In this document: positions 1-6,709 of the stretch, piece after piece
Layout of the letters: each line of letters starts with the position of its first letter
Position numbering within the stretch: the first letter of the stretch is position 1
Assembly (NCBI GenBank): GCA_027024625.1
Contig: JALVRY010000092.1
Location: forward strand, 1-6,709
DNA from: Thiotrichaceae bacterium
GTDB lineage: Bacteria; Pseudomonadota; Gammaproteobacteria; Thiotrichales; Thiotrichaceae
DNA length: 6,709 nucleotides
Direction of reading: 5' to 3'
The notes under the pieces: model-generated
What the model saw: only the letters and a program-made list of their open reading frames with translations
Databases searched by the model: none
Told to the model about the DNA's origin: nothing
Made by a program: the position numbers and the translations under genes

Positions 1-2307
1 GTCAGTGAACCTAGCTATGACTCATCAGGCAATATATCGGCTTCATGGACAATTGCCGATGAGTACTATCTGTATAAAAAAACATTCAAATTTAAATCAA
101 ATACTGAAAATATAGAGCTAGGCGAGCCTATCTTTCCTCCATCAGAAAAACATAGAGACATCACCGAAGGAAAAGTTGTCGATATCTACCGAAAAAATGT
201 TGATATTACAATCCCAGTAAAAGTAAAAGACGGCAGCGAGCTTCCTAGTGAAATAAAAATACAAACGACTCATCAAGGTTGCTTTGATGGAGGCGTGTGC
301 TATCCACCTAAAAAGAGTGATTTTACGCTTACCTTGCAAGAGGGTGGGACAGCTCCTGTTTTAACAGCAGTAACAGCTGACGAACCCACAGGTGAAGGAA
401 CTGCACCAGTTCTCACTGCGGTAACAACTAACGAATCTACAGATGAATCCCCAAACCTAGAAAACACAAACACAAGTACCATTGCTCCAGCACAAAGTCT
501 TATCCAAAAAATGGGGTTGCCCAAAAAAAATAAGACAATTCCTGTCGATGAAGCATTTCAATTTAGCTTACTTGCAGGGACGGGGGGGAAATATATTGCC
601 CACTTTGGCATTACGCCGGGGCATTACATTTATAAAGAAAAAATTAAATTTCTCTTACAAGACGCTGGAGACTTAACACTTGGTGAAATTAACTACCCTA
701 AAACTGTTATTAAAAATGACTCAGCTTATGGTGATATTGAAGTTTACAATCGAGACACCAATATCAACCTTCCCCTAGTAGGTGAAATAGGAGAAAATGC
801 TAAACTTTTTGTTGAATATCAAGGCTGTTCCGAACTTACAGGAATTTGCTACCCCCCCGTAAAAATCACAACTACGATTCTTTCAGGCACAGCAGCTAAC
901 GCCGAAACATCCATAGGTACTGCAGATAAAAAACAAATTGCTGACGCTCCTATTGTGGAGCAAACCGACCAAGATGCATTTGCAGATAAAATAAAAAATA
1001 GCGGGTTTTTCGTTATATTGGCCGTATTCTTTATCGCAGGTTTAGGTTTAGCATTCACTCCTTGTGTTTTCCCAATGATTCCAATTTTATCTGGAATTAT
1101 TGCAGGTCAGAGTGGCTATCTATCAACACGACGTTCTTTCATGTTGTCACTGGCCTACGTTTTACCTATGGCTACCACCTATGCTCTTGTTGGCATTATT
1201 GCAGGATTATCATCTGGGGCAATTAATTTACAAGTCATCTTCCAAACTCCATGGATCATCGGTGTCTTTGCGGTTATTTTCATACTACTCTCTCTCTCAA
1301 TGTTTGGCTTTTATGAGCTACAAATGCCTAGTAGCATTCAAAGTCGCCTAACAGAAATTAGCAATAGACAAGAAGGTGGAAACATAGTTGGCGCTGGTAT
1401 TATGGGTATACTTTCAGCAATTATCGTTGGTCCTTGCGTCACAGCCCCCCTAATCGGAGCATTGATATATATTGCAGAAACAGGCGATGCAGTACTTGGT
1501 GGTTCAGCTTTATTTGCACTCGGCATGGGGATGGGGACACCATTACTTATTATCGGCACATCGGCAGGAAAACTATTACCTAGAGCTGGTGCATGGATGG
1601 ATACTACAAAATCCATCTTTGGTGTCATGATGCTTGGCTTGGCTATTTGGATGTTAGATCGCGTTGTACCAGGAGAAGTTACTTTGCTACTCACTGGAAT
1701 ATTGTTAATTGTCTCTAGCCTCTACACAGGAGCGTTGGAGAAAATCACAATAGAAACTAGCAACATCGCTCGCTTCTTCAAGGGCATTGGTATTGTTATG
1801 CTAATCTTTGGCGTGATGATGTTACTAGGAGCGGCAACAGGCAACACAAGTCTAACCAAACCACTTCAAGGGCTTTTCCCACAAAACTCTGGTAGCATCA
1901 GTTCATCGCAAACTTCTAGTGCATCAAGTATTAATTTCAAAAAAGTAAAAGGCATATCGGGTGTTGAAGCCGCCCTTGCCCAAAACAAACAAAATAACAA
2001 AATAACAATGCTAGACTTTTATGCAGATTGGTGTATTTCATGCAAAGAACTTGAGCATATTACATTTTCTAATAAACAAGTTGTCAATCAATTACAAAAT
2101 ATTTCAACACTACAAACCAATATTACTGACAATGATGCACAGGATAAGGCTCTACTCAAAAAATTTAGCCTAATAGCACCGCCTGTTATTTTATTCTTTT
2201 CGCCTGATGGCAAAGAACTCAGAAACTATCGATTAGTCGGCTATCTCCCTCCTAAAGACTTTTTAGCTCATCTGGCCAAAGTTAAAGTTGCAGCAGGCAT
2301 AAAATAA
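1..2307 (+). CDS. dsbD: Thiol:disulfide interchange protein DsbD, 5'-truncated, with two N-terminal alpha domains
   Basis: The frame is open from base 1, so the signal peptide and the first residues lie outside the window; 768 codons are visible. DsbD carries electrons from cytoplasmic thioredoxin through the inner membrane to periplasmic partners. Counting from base 1, a first DsbD-alpha domain spans about residues 10-110, with YYLY and the pair C94/C100 (GCFDGGVCYPP). A low-complexity Thr/Glu/Pro linker follows. A second alpha domain spans about 175-295, with C276/C283 (GCSELTGICYPP). The CcdA-like membrane domain (about 330-610) has TPCVFP (C355) and VGPCVTAP (C479). The C-terminal thioredoxin domain has ADWCISC (C678/C681). 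All three redox centres of DsbD are therefore present, plus one extra alpha domain. E. coli DsbD (565 residues with its signal peptide) has a single alpha domain. The stop codon overlaps the next gene by one base, implying an operon. The family call is very secure; the reason for the duplicated domain is unknown. Confidence 0.96.
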   Translation, partial: VSEPSYDSSGNISASWTIADEYYLYKKTFKFKSNTENIELGEPIFPPSEKHRDITEGKVVDIYRKNVDITIPVKVKDGSELPSEIKIQTTHQGCFDGGVCYPPKKSDFTLTLQEGGTAPVLTAVTADEPTGEGTAPVLTAVTTNESTDESPNLENTNTSTIAPAQSLIQKMGLPKKNKTIPVDEAFQFSLLAGTGGKYIAHFGITPGHYIYKEKIKFLLQDAGDLTLGEINYPKTVIKNDSAYGDIEVYNRDTNINLPLVGEIGENAKLFVEYQGCSELTGICYPPVKITTTILSGTAANAETSIGTADKKQIADAPIVEQTDQDAFADKIKNSGFFVILAVFFIAGLGLAFTPCVFPMIPILSGIIAGQSGYLSTRRSFMLSLAYVLPMATTYALVGIIAGLSSGAINLQVIFQTPWIIGVFAVIFILLSLSMFGFYELQMPSSIQSRLTEISNRQEGGNIVGAGIMGILSAIIVGPCVTAPLIGALIYIAETGDAVLGGSALFALGMGMGTPLLIIGTSAGKLLPRAGAWMDTTKSIFGVMMLGLAIWMLDRVVPGEVTLLLTGILLIVSSLYTGALEKITIETSNIARFFKGIGIVMLIFGVMMLLGAATGNTSLTKPLQGLFPQNSGSISSSQTSSASSINFKKVKGISGVEAALAQNKQNNKITMLDFYADWCISCKELEHITFSNKQVVNQLQNISTLQTNITDNDAQDKALLKKFSLIAPPVILFFSPDGKELRNYRLVGYLPPKDFLAHLAKVKVAAGIK
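346..447 (+). repeat. Tandem 17-codon repeat in the DsbD interdomain linker
   Basis: Two adjacent 51-bp units (346-396 and 397-447) encode GTAPVLTAVTADEPTGE and GTAPVLTAVTTNESTDE, 13 of 17 residues identical. Seven of the first ten codons differ at synonymous positions although the ten residues are identical. The duplication is therefore not recent, or the protein sequence has been held constant. The repeat sits directly after the first DsbD-alpha domain and probably forms an extended tether between the two alpha domains. Confidence 0.85.
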
Positions 2308-2867
2308 TGACATTTTTTCGACTACTATTTCTCCTATTTTTAGCCGGTAGTTTAATCGCTTGTACTGATGATAATCACAATGCACAAAGCAATAGCAGCG
2401 TTACTCCCACGTCTGTATACACACCCAAGTATGGCAAAAACCATATAAACAAGCCTGCACCCGACTTTAATCTAACATCATTAAAAGAGGGCAAAGTTTC
2501 TCTCTCTCAGTTTAAGGGAAAGGTTGTACTCATTAATTTTTGGGCAACATGGTGTCCCCCTTGCCGAGCCGAAATCCCAGACTTTATTGACGTATATAAC
2601 GATTTATCAACTAAAGACTTTAGTATTCTCGGTATTGCAATGGATCAAAAAGATTTAATCGATGAATTTGTTGATGAGTTTGACGTCAGCTACCCGATTG
2701 CTTACGGTAAATCAGATGTCTCAAAAATTGCTGCCGATTATGGAGATACCATGGGAGCATTGCCTTACAATGTATTATTAAACAAGGATCACAAAATTAT
2801 TTATGCTGAACCAGGAACGCTGCCTAAAAAACGTCTGCTTGCAATTGTTAAACCACTTTTAAAATAG
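2307..2867 (+). CDS. TlpA/ResA-like thioredoxin-fold lipoprotein
   Basis: This 186-residue protein has a short hydrophobic leader ending in the lipobox LIAC (C19), so it should be lipid-anchored and face the periplasm. The residue after C19 is Thr, not Asp, so by the usual Lol +2 rule it could go to the outer membrane. A polar linker (20-45) leads into an AhpC/TSA-Redoxin-like thioredoxin domain: APDFNL near 51, the active site FWATWCPPC with C83/C86, and the cis-proline in ALPYN (P153). Proteins with this architecture reduce disulfides in the periplasm, for example in cytochrome c maturation or on specific substrates, and are kept reduced by DsbD or CcdA. Its ATG overlaps the dsbD stop (TAATG), which implies coupled translation and makes DsbD its likely electron donor. 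Only a weak AGG (2295-2297) precedes the start. The exact substrate cannot be read from sequence; CcmG is less likely because no other ccm gene is present in the window. Confidence 0.92.
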   Translation: MTFFRLLFLLFLAGSLIACTDDNHNAQSNSSVTPTSVYTPKYGKNHINKPAPDFNLTSLKEGKVSLSQFKGKVVLINFWATWCPPCRAEIPDFIDVYNDLSTKDFSILGIAMDQKDLIDEFVDEFDVSYPIAYGKSDVSKIAADYGDTMGALPYNVLLNKDHKIIYAEPGTLPKKRLLAIVKPLLK

Positions 2868-2899
2868 CTATCTCAACCCTGCATCAAAACCTAAATCAA

Positions 2900-3112
2900 C
2901 TAATCTCTTCCACAACACGATGAACCAATAAACTGCGCATTTGTGCAAGGTACATCACCATAGGAACAAAAAACACAGCAATCGCCTTCCCTAGCTTTTA
3001 TTCTCTCTTTACAATGAGAACAACGGTGATAGGTTTGGCACATCCCCTCTAGCATGGTTTCTTTTTGCTCAAAGCCACACTTGGGGCATGTAATAACAGA
3101 TTCAAGTATCAT
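2900..3112 (-). CDS. Small GDCCVxC-motif cysteine-rich protein
   Basis: This 70-residue protein has 11 cysteines. An N-terminal CPKC (C9/C12) and a CSHC (C31/C34) would make a zinc-ribbon-like pair of knuckles. They are followed by GDCCVFCSYGDVPC (residues 43-56), the signature of the small 'GDCCVxC domain-containing (seleno)protein' family. The function of that family is not established; some members carry selenocysteine at a cysteine position. Here every position is an ordinary TGC or TGT codon with no in-frame TGA. Family members as I remember them continue VPCPPxQ; this one has VPCTNAQ and then an extra CC near the C-terminus (C66/C67). The ATG lies 2 bp after the pgm stop with no clear Shine-Dalgarno, so translation is probably coupled to pgm. 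Metal binding or thiol redox chemistry are both plausible but unproven. Confidence 0.85.
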   Translation of the reverse strand: MILESVITCPKCGFEQKETMLEGMCQTYHRCSHCKERIKAREGDCCVFCSYGDVPCTNAQFIGSSCCGRD

Positions 3113-3114
3113 AC

Positions 3115-4859
<1,745 letters not shown>

Positions 4860-5318
4860 ATGCAAATAAGAGATCAACATCGGGCTATTTATGCACCTCG
4901 TCCTAAGTCGTACGCTGCACTAATGGAAATGTACGAAACCAATTATATGCGAATTCGCCTGCTATGCGGCGATGTAAGATCATTAGACGATAGTGCCTGC
5001 TCAACCATTCCTAACGGTATTCCTGTAATATTAAAGGTGCTCGATAAAGCAGCACATACCACGACAATCTTACTAAGTTACCAATTTATCAAAGGACAGC
5101 CAGAACAGCGCCCCGACCTTCGGATAAGAATCTATCATGATTCACGACAGGCTGAAGTTATCAGCCGAAAATGTAGTCTTAGTAATAAAAACATCAATTC
5201 ATGGGAAGCAAAAATGGATAGCGCCTTGCTGTGCCGCTGGCGATTAAACCGTTTTCTTTATAAATGGACAGCTTACTTACGCCGACAAGGACATACTTTT
5301 AAACAGGAACAAATTTAG
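4860..5318 (+). CDS. DUF1249 family protein (E. coli YqiB-like)
   Basis: This protein has 152 residues and no signal peptide or membrane segment. Family landmarks are the N-terminal YAALMEMYETNYMRIRLL (18-35), matching the conserved leucine/glutamate/asparagine helix of YqiB; the central LRIRIYHDSRQAEV (87-100), the family's most recognisable strand with YHD; and the C-terminal LNRFLYKWTAYLRRQGHTF, matching the final helix of YqiB. No biochemical role is established for this family. In E. coli yqiB sits beside nudF and cpdA, but neither gene appears here. The ATG at 4860 has no Shine-Dalgarno and no in-frame start lies upstream. The next in-frame ATG (4923) would remove part of the conserved N-terminal region. 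The DUF2058 gene follows after 11 bp, so the two are probably co-transcribed. Confidence 0.88.
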   Translation: MQIRDQHRAIYAPRPKSYAALMEMYETNYMRIRLLCGDVRSLDDSACSTIPNGIPVILKVLDKAAHTTTILLSYQFIKGQPEQRPDLRIRIYHDSRQAEVISRKCSLSNKNINSWEAKMDSALLCRWRLNRFLYKWTAYLRRQGHTFKQEQI

Positions 5319-5320
5319 GA
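5317..5320 (+). promoter_or_regulatory. Shine-Dalgarno for the DUF2058 gene
   Basis: AGGA lies 9 nt before the ATG at 5330 and overlaps the TAG stop of the upstream gene (5316-5318), supporting both the chosen start and coupling of the two genes. Confidence 0.7.
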
Positions 5321-5329
5321 AAAAACAAA

Positions 5330-5887
5330 ATGGCATCACTACAAGATCAACTACTTGGAGCAGGCTTAATTAACAAGAAAAAGGCAAAAAGAATAAAAGC
5401 TGAAAAATACCAAGCAATTAAAAAGAGCAAACAAAATAATGCAGAAATTACAAATGAAGCAGAAGAATTAGCCAAGCAAGCAAGAAAAGAACAACAATTA
5501 AAAAGCCAAGCCTTAAATGAGCAACGCAAACGAGAAGCTGAAAAGAAAGCAATTACCGCTCAAATTCGCCAAATAATAGAAATGAATAGTATCGAAAAAA
5601 GCAATGATACAGATGCAACCGTTACTTACAATTTCAACGATAACAATGTAATAAAATCCCTCCATGTCTCTCAACATAATTGTAATCTTATTAGCCAAGG
5701 TCGATTAGCTATTGCTAAACTCGAAGAGACATATCACCTTATTGCATCCGAAGCAGCAAACAAAATTAAAGAACGTGATGACAGCACCATTATATTACTG
5801 AACACCGCATCCGCAGAAGCTACTAAACATACCGATGAGGATGACCCTTATGCCGATTATCAAATCCCAGATGATTTAATGTGGTAG
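5330..5887 (+). CDS. DUF2058 family protein (E. coli YaiL-like)
   Basis: This soluble 185-residue protein has no signal peptide. The N-terminus SLQDQLLGAGLINKKKA (3-19) is the family's conserved opening. It is followed by a highly charged Lys/Glu/Gln-rich segment, about 20-80, that should form a long helix or coiled coil. A compact C-terminal domain then shows YNFNDNNVIKSLHV (about 100-113), QGRLAIAKLE and IKERDDSTIILLN. It ends in DEDDPYADYQIPDDLMW, almost the same as the last residues of E. coli YaiL. The family is common in Gammaproteobacteria. It is sometimes annotated as a nucleoprotein/polysaccharide-associated protein, but its function is not known. Full length is present. It lies 11 bp after the DUF1249 gene, with a Shine-Dalgarno across that gene's stop. 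No good terminator follows directly. Confidence 0.93.
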   Translation: MASLQDQLLGAGLINKKKAKRIKAEKYQAIKKSKQNNAEITNEAEELAKQARKEQQLKSQALNEQRKREAEKKAITAQIRQIIEMNSIEKSNDTDATVTYNFNDNNVIKSLHVSQHNCNLISQGRLAIAKLEETYHLIASEAANKIKERDDSTIILLNTASAEATKHTDEDDPYADYQIPDDLMW

Positions 5888-5998
5888 CTCAATGCCCTAC
5901 GTAACATTTCTATTACTATTCTTTATTAAAGCCATTATCTGATAAACCTCTCCTTTCATACTGGATTTTGCAGTAATTTAATATTTTCAGGCTTCAAT

Positions 5999-6013
5999 CA
6001 AGCAAAGAGCTTG
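5999..6013 (+). terminator. Weak candidate terminator of the DUF1249-DUF2058 unit
   Basis: CAAGC and GCTTG form a 5-bp stem with loop AAAGA, followed by TATTTTCTT. The stem is short and the T-tract is interrupted, so termination here is a possibility only. Confidence 0.25.
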
Positions 6014-6115
6014 TATTTTCTTATGGATAAAAAAACACACTCTTTTACTCCGCATTCTGGTTGAGGCAAGAATAGATTATTTGTAGCCGATATCTTTATT
6101 GAAAGCGAAGGAGCA

Positions 6116-6136
6116 TGAAGAGGTTCTACTTCTTCA
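6116..6136 (+). repeat. Inverted repeat, 9-bp hairpin
   Basis: TGAAGAGGT (6116-6124) and ACTTCTTCA (6128-6136) pair over nine positions, one of them a G-U wobble in the plus-strand RNA, closing on a UCU loop. It is preceded by GAAGGAGCA. There is no immediate U-tract, so it does not look like an intrinsic terminator. Confidence 0.5.
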
Positions 6137-6156
6137 AATAACGACTTTTAGACTTT

Positions 6157-6218
6157 ATTTATTCTGCTTAACTCTTTTGTCTGCTAACTATAGCAGCCAT
6201 GAATTGAGCAGAATAAAT
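6157..6218 (+). repeat. Nested long stem-loop upstream of the histidine-rich gene
   Basis: The outer arms ATTTATTCTGCTTAACTC (6157-6174) and GAATTGAGCAGAATAAAT (6201-6218) pair at 17 of 18 positions in plus-strand RNA, with one G-U and one C-A mismatch. Between them CTGCTA (6181-6186) and TAGCAG (6191-6196) form a perfect 6-bp inner stem with loop ACTA. A short T-run with one C follows (6218-6223, TTTTCT). It ends 50 bp before the ATG at 6269. It could be a terminator of upstream transcription, a structured leader of the downstream gene, or a small palindromic repeat. Confidence 0.7.
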
Positions 6219-6256
6219 TTTCTAAAACTCGTTCAACAAATATAAAAATCAATAAA

Positions 6257-6261
6257 AAGGA
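6257..6261 (+). promoter_or_regulatory. Shine-Dalgarno for the histidine-rich gene
   Basis: AAGGA stands 7 nt before the ATG at 6269, an optimal spacing, and fixes this start, which also gives a complete signal peptide. Confidence 0.85.
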
Positions 6262-6268
6262 ATTTATA

Positions 6269-6574
6269 ATGAAGACAAAATGGATCGCCGTAACACTATT
6301 AGCACTCAGCTTCTCTCTTCCCGCTATGCAAGCACAAGCAGGACTACACAAAGAGTGGCACAAACAGCGCTTAGCACACCACCAACAAGAAGCCAATTTT
6401 CATCTGGCGCGTTATCAATATCATAAACACGAGTTACAAGAAGAACCTCATTCTAAGTGGCATCAAAGCCGTGCAGCACACCATATGAAAGAATATCAAG
6501 AGCATCTATTAGAAATAAAAGAGCACAAAGCAGAATTAGTTGAAGATGCAGCACGAGAAGCTAGGGAGGACTAG
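6269..6574 (+). CDS. Small exported histidine-rich protein with two 34-residue repeats
   Basis: I do not recognise this 101-residue protein. Residues 1-24 form a Sec signal peptide: MKTK, a hydrophobic core, and an AQA cleavage site before G25. The mature part of about 77 residues is very hydrophilic, has no cysteine, and is predicted helical. It consists of two tandem units, H27-P60 and H61-A94. They share the pattern HxxWHxxRxAHH, then E, HL, HK, EL and E, with 15 of 34 positions identical. Six of the seven histidines of unit 1 recur in unit 2. Mature sequence holds 13 histidines. Within each unit histidines fall 4 and then 7, 7 and 7 apart (27, 31, 38, 45, 52; 61, 65, 72, 79, 86), which puts them on one face of a helix. 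That arrangement suggests periplasmic metal binding (Zn, Ni or Cu) or pH-dependent behaviour, but this is inference. A strong Shine-Dalgarno precedes it. It appears to be a single-gene unit. Confidence 0.85.
   Translation: MKTKWIAVTLLALSFSLPAMQAQAGLHKEWHKQRLAHHQQEANFHLARYQYHKHELQEEPHSKWHQSRAAHHMKEYQEHLLEIKEHKAELVEDAAREARED
6347..6550 (+). repeat. Tandem 34-codon repeat inside the histidine-rich gene
   Basis: Two 102-bp units (6347-6448 and 6449-6550) encode the two His-rich repeats with no gap. They are clearly related at protein level (15/34 identical, including W30/W64, R34/R68 and six paired histidines) but well diverged in DNA. This indicates an old duplication with selection on the histidine pattern. 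Confidence 0.85.
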
Positions 6575-6624
6575 CAAAACCTAAATAAGTAGGAGAGCAT
6601 AATTAATTTAACAATTTACTGGTC

Positions 6625-6705
6625 TATTTTCCGCTATTCAAGCCATTCTCTCAGTCGCGTAGCTCGGCTATGCTTCTTCGACAATGACTTGAATATCAAA
6701 AAATA
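6625..6705. repeat. Nested palindromic element near the right edge
   Basis: TATTCAAGCCATTCTC (6635-6650) and GACAATGACTTGAATA (6680-6695) are inverted copies matching at 14 of 16 positions. With a few mismatches the symmetry extends outward to about 6625 and 6705 (21 of 26). Inside, GCGTAGC (6657-6663) and GCTATGC (6667-6673) form a 7-bp stem with loop TCG. Three of the five arm mismatches become G-U pairs if the minus strand is transcribed. Neither side has a T-tract, so it is not a standard terminator. The core is visibly richer in G and C than its surroundings. It resembles a REP- or MITE-like intergenic repeat; copies elsewhere in the genome cannot be seen from here. Confidence 0.55.
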
Positions 6706-6709
6706 TCCG

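Larger units (their letters stand above)
5888..6268. other. 381-bp AT-rich gene-free region with several stem-loops
   Basis: No credible protein gene is seen on either strand. The longest notable frames are a 13-codon ATG frame at 6023 without a ribosome site and an 8-codon frame at 6115 just after GAAGGAG. The region holds three dyads, listed separately (5999-6013, 6116-6136, 6157-6218). It must contain the promoter of the histidine-rich gene. The best -10-like hexamer close to that gene is TATAAA (6241-6246), with no good -35, so the promoter is not located with confidence. Confidence 0.6.

Noticed and set aside
295..300. A GTG at 295 as the start of dsbD.
   Set aside because: The frame is open to base 1 and encodes a DsbD-alpha domain. 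The GTG lies between the two cysteines of that domain, so it is an internal valine.
2868..2899. A bidirectional terminator between the convergent tlpA-like and GDCCVxC genes.
   Set aside because: The 32-bp gap shows no stem-loop or T-tract.
2955..2980. Possible selenocysteine in the GDCCVFC motif.
   Set aside because: All cysteine codons there are TGC or TGT; there is no in-frame TGA.
6265..6270. A perfect TATAAT just before the histidine-rich gene.
   Set aside because: It overlaps the start codon, so a transcript from it would begin inside the gene. It is probably a chance match in AT-rich sequence.
6634..6708. A minus-strand frame ending at a TAG (6636-6634) that reads GYFLIFKSL and ends RLREWLE, resembling the tail of a GcvA-type LysR regulator.
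   Set aside because: Only 24 codons are visible and the same bases form a long nested palindrome, which explains the sequence better. It could be revisited with sequence beyond the window.

Overview
The window is AT-rich bacterial DNA, most likely from a gammaproteobacterium. The best evidence is the adjacent pair of DUF1249 (E. coli YqiB-like) and DUF2058 (E. coli YaiL-like) genes, which are typical of Gammaproteobacteria, together with a DsbD whose transmembrane and C-terminal domains follow the E. coli layout. I cannot name a genus. Nothing looks like a phage, a transposase or a CRISPR array.

Layout. Bases 1-2307 (+) hold the 3' part of dsbD, the inner-membrane disulfide reductase; its start lies left of the window. 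One base overlaps the next gene (2307-2867, +), a lipoprotein thioredoxin of the TlpA/ResA type. The two together look like a periplasmic thiol-reduction module: DsbD moves electrons from cytoplasmic thioredoxin across the membrane, and the lipoprotein is a plausible receiver. Converging on them from the right is a minus-strand pair, pgm (phosphoglucomutase, 4749-3115) followed 2 bp later by a 70-residue, eleven-cysteine protein of the GDCCVxC family (3112-2900). A 110-bp divergent region separates pgm from the DUF1249-DUF2058 pair (4860-5887, +). A gene-free stretch of about 380 bp with several dyads follows. Then comes a small exported histidine-rich protein (6269-6574, +) built from two 34-residue repeats. 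The window ends in a palindrome-like element (about 6625-6705).

Most notable observations: (1) the histidine-rich exported protein, whose histidines sit at heptad spacing in both repeats and which I do not recognise; (2) a DsbD with two N-terminal DsbD-alpha domains, each with its own cysteine pair but different cysteine spacing; (3) a probable leaderless mRNA for the DUF1249 gene; (4) a nested stem-loop upstream of the histidine-rich gene and a second nested palindrome downstream of it. Family assignments come from recognising motifs by eye; no search was run.
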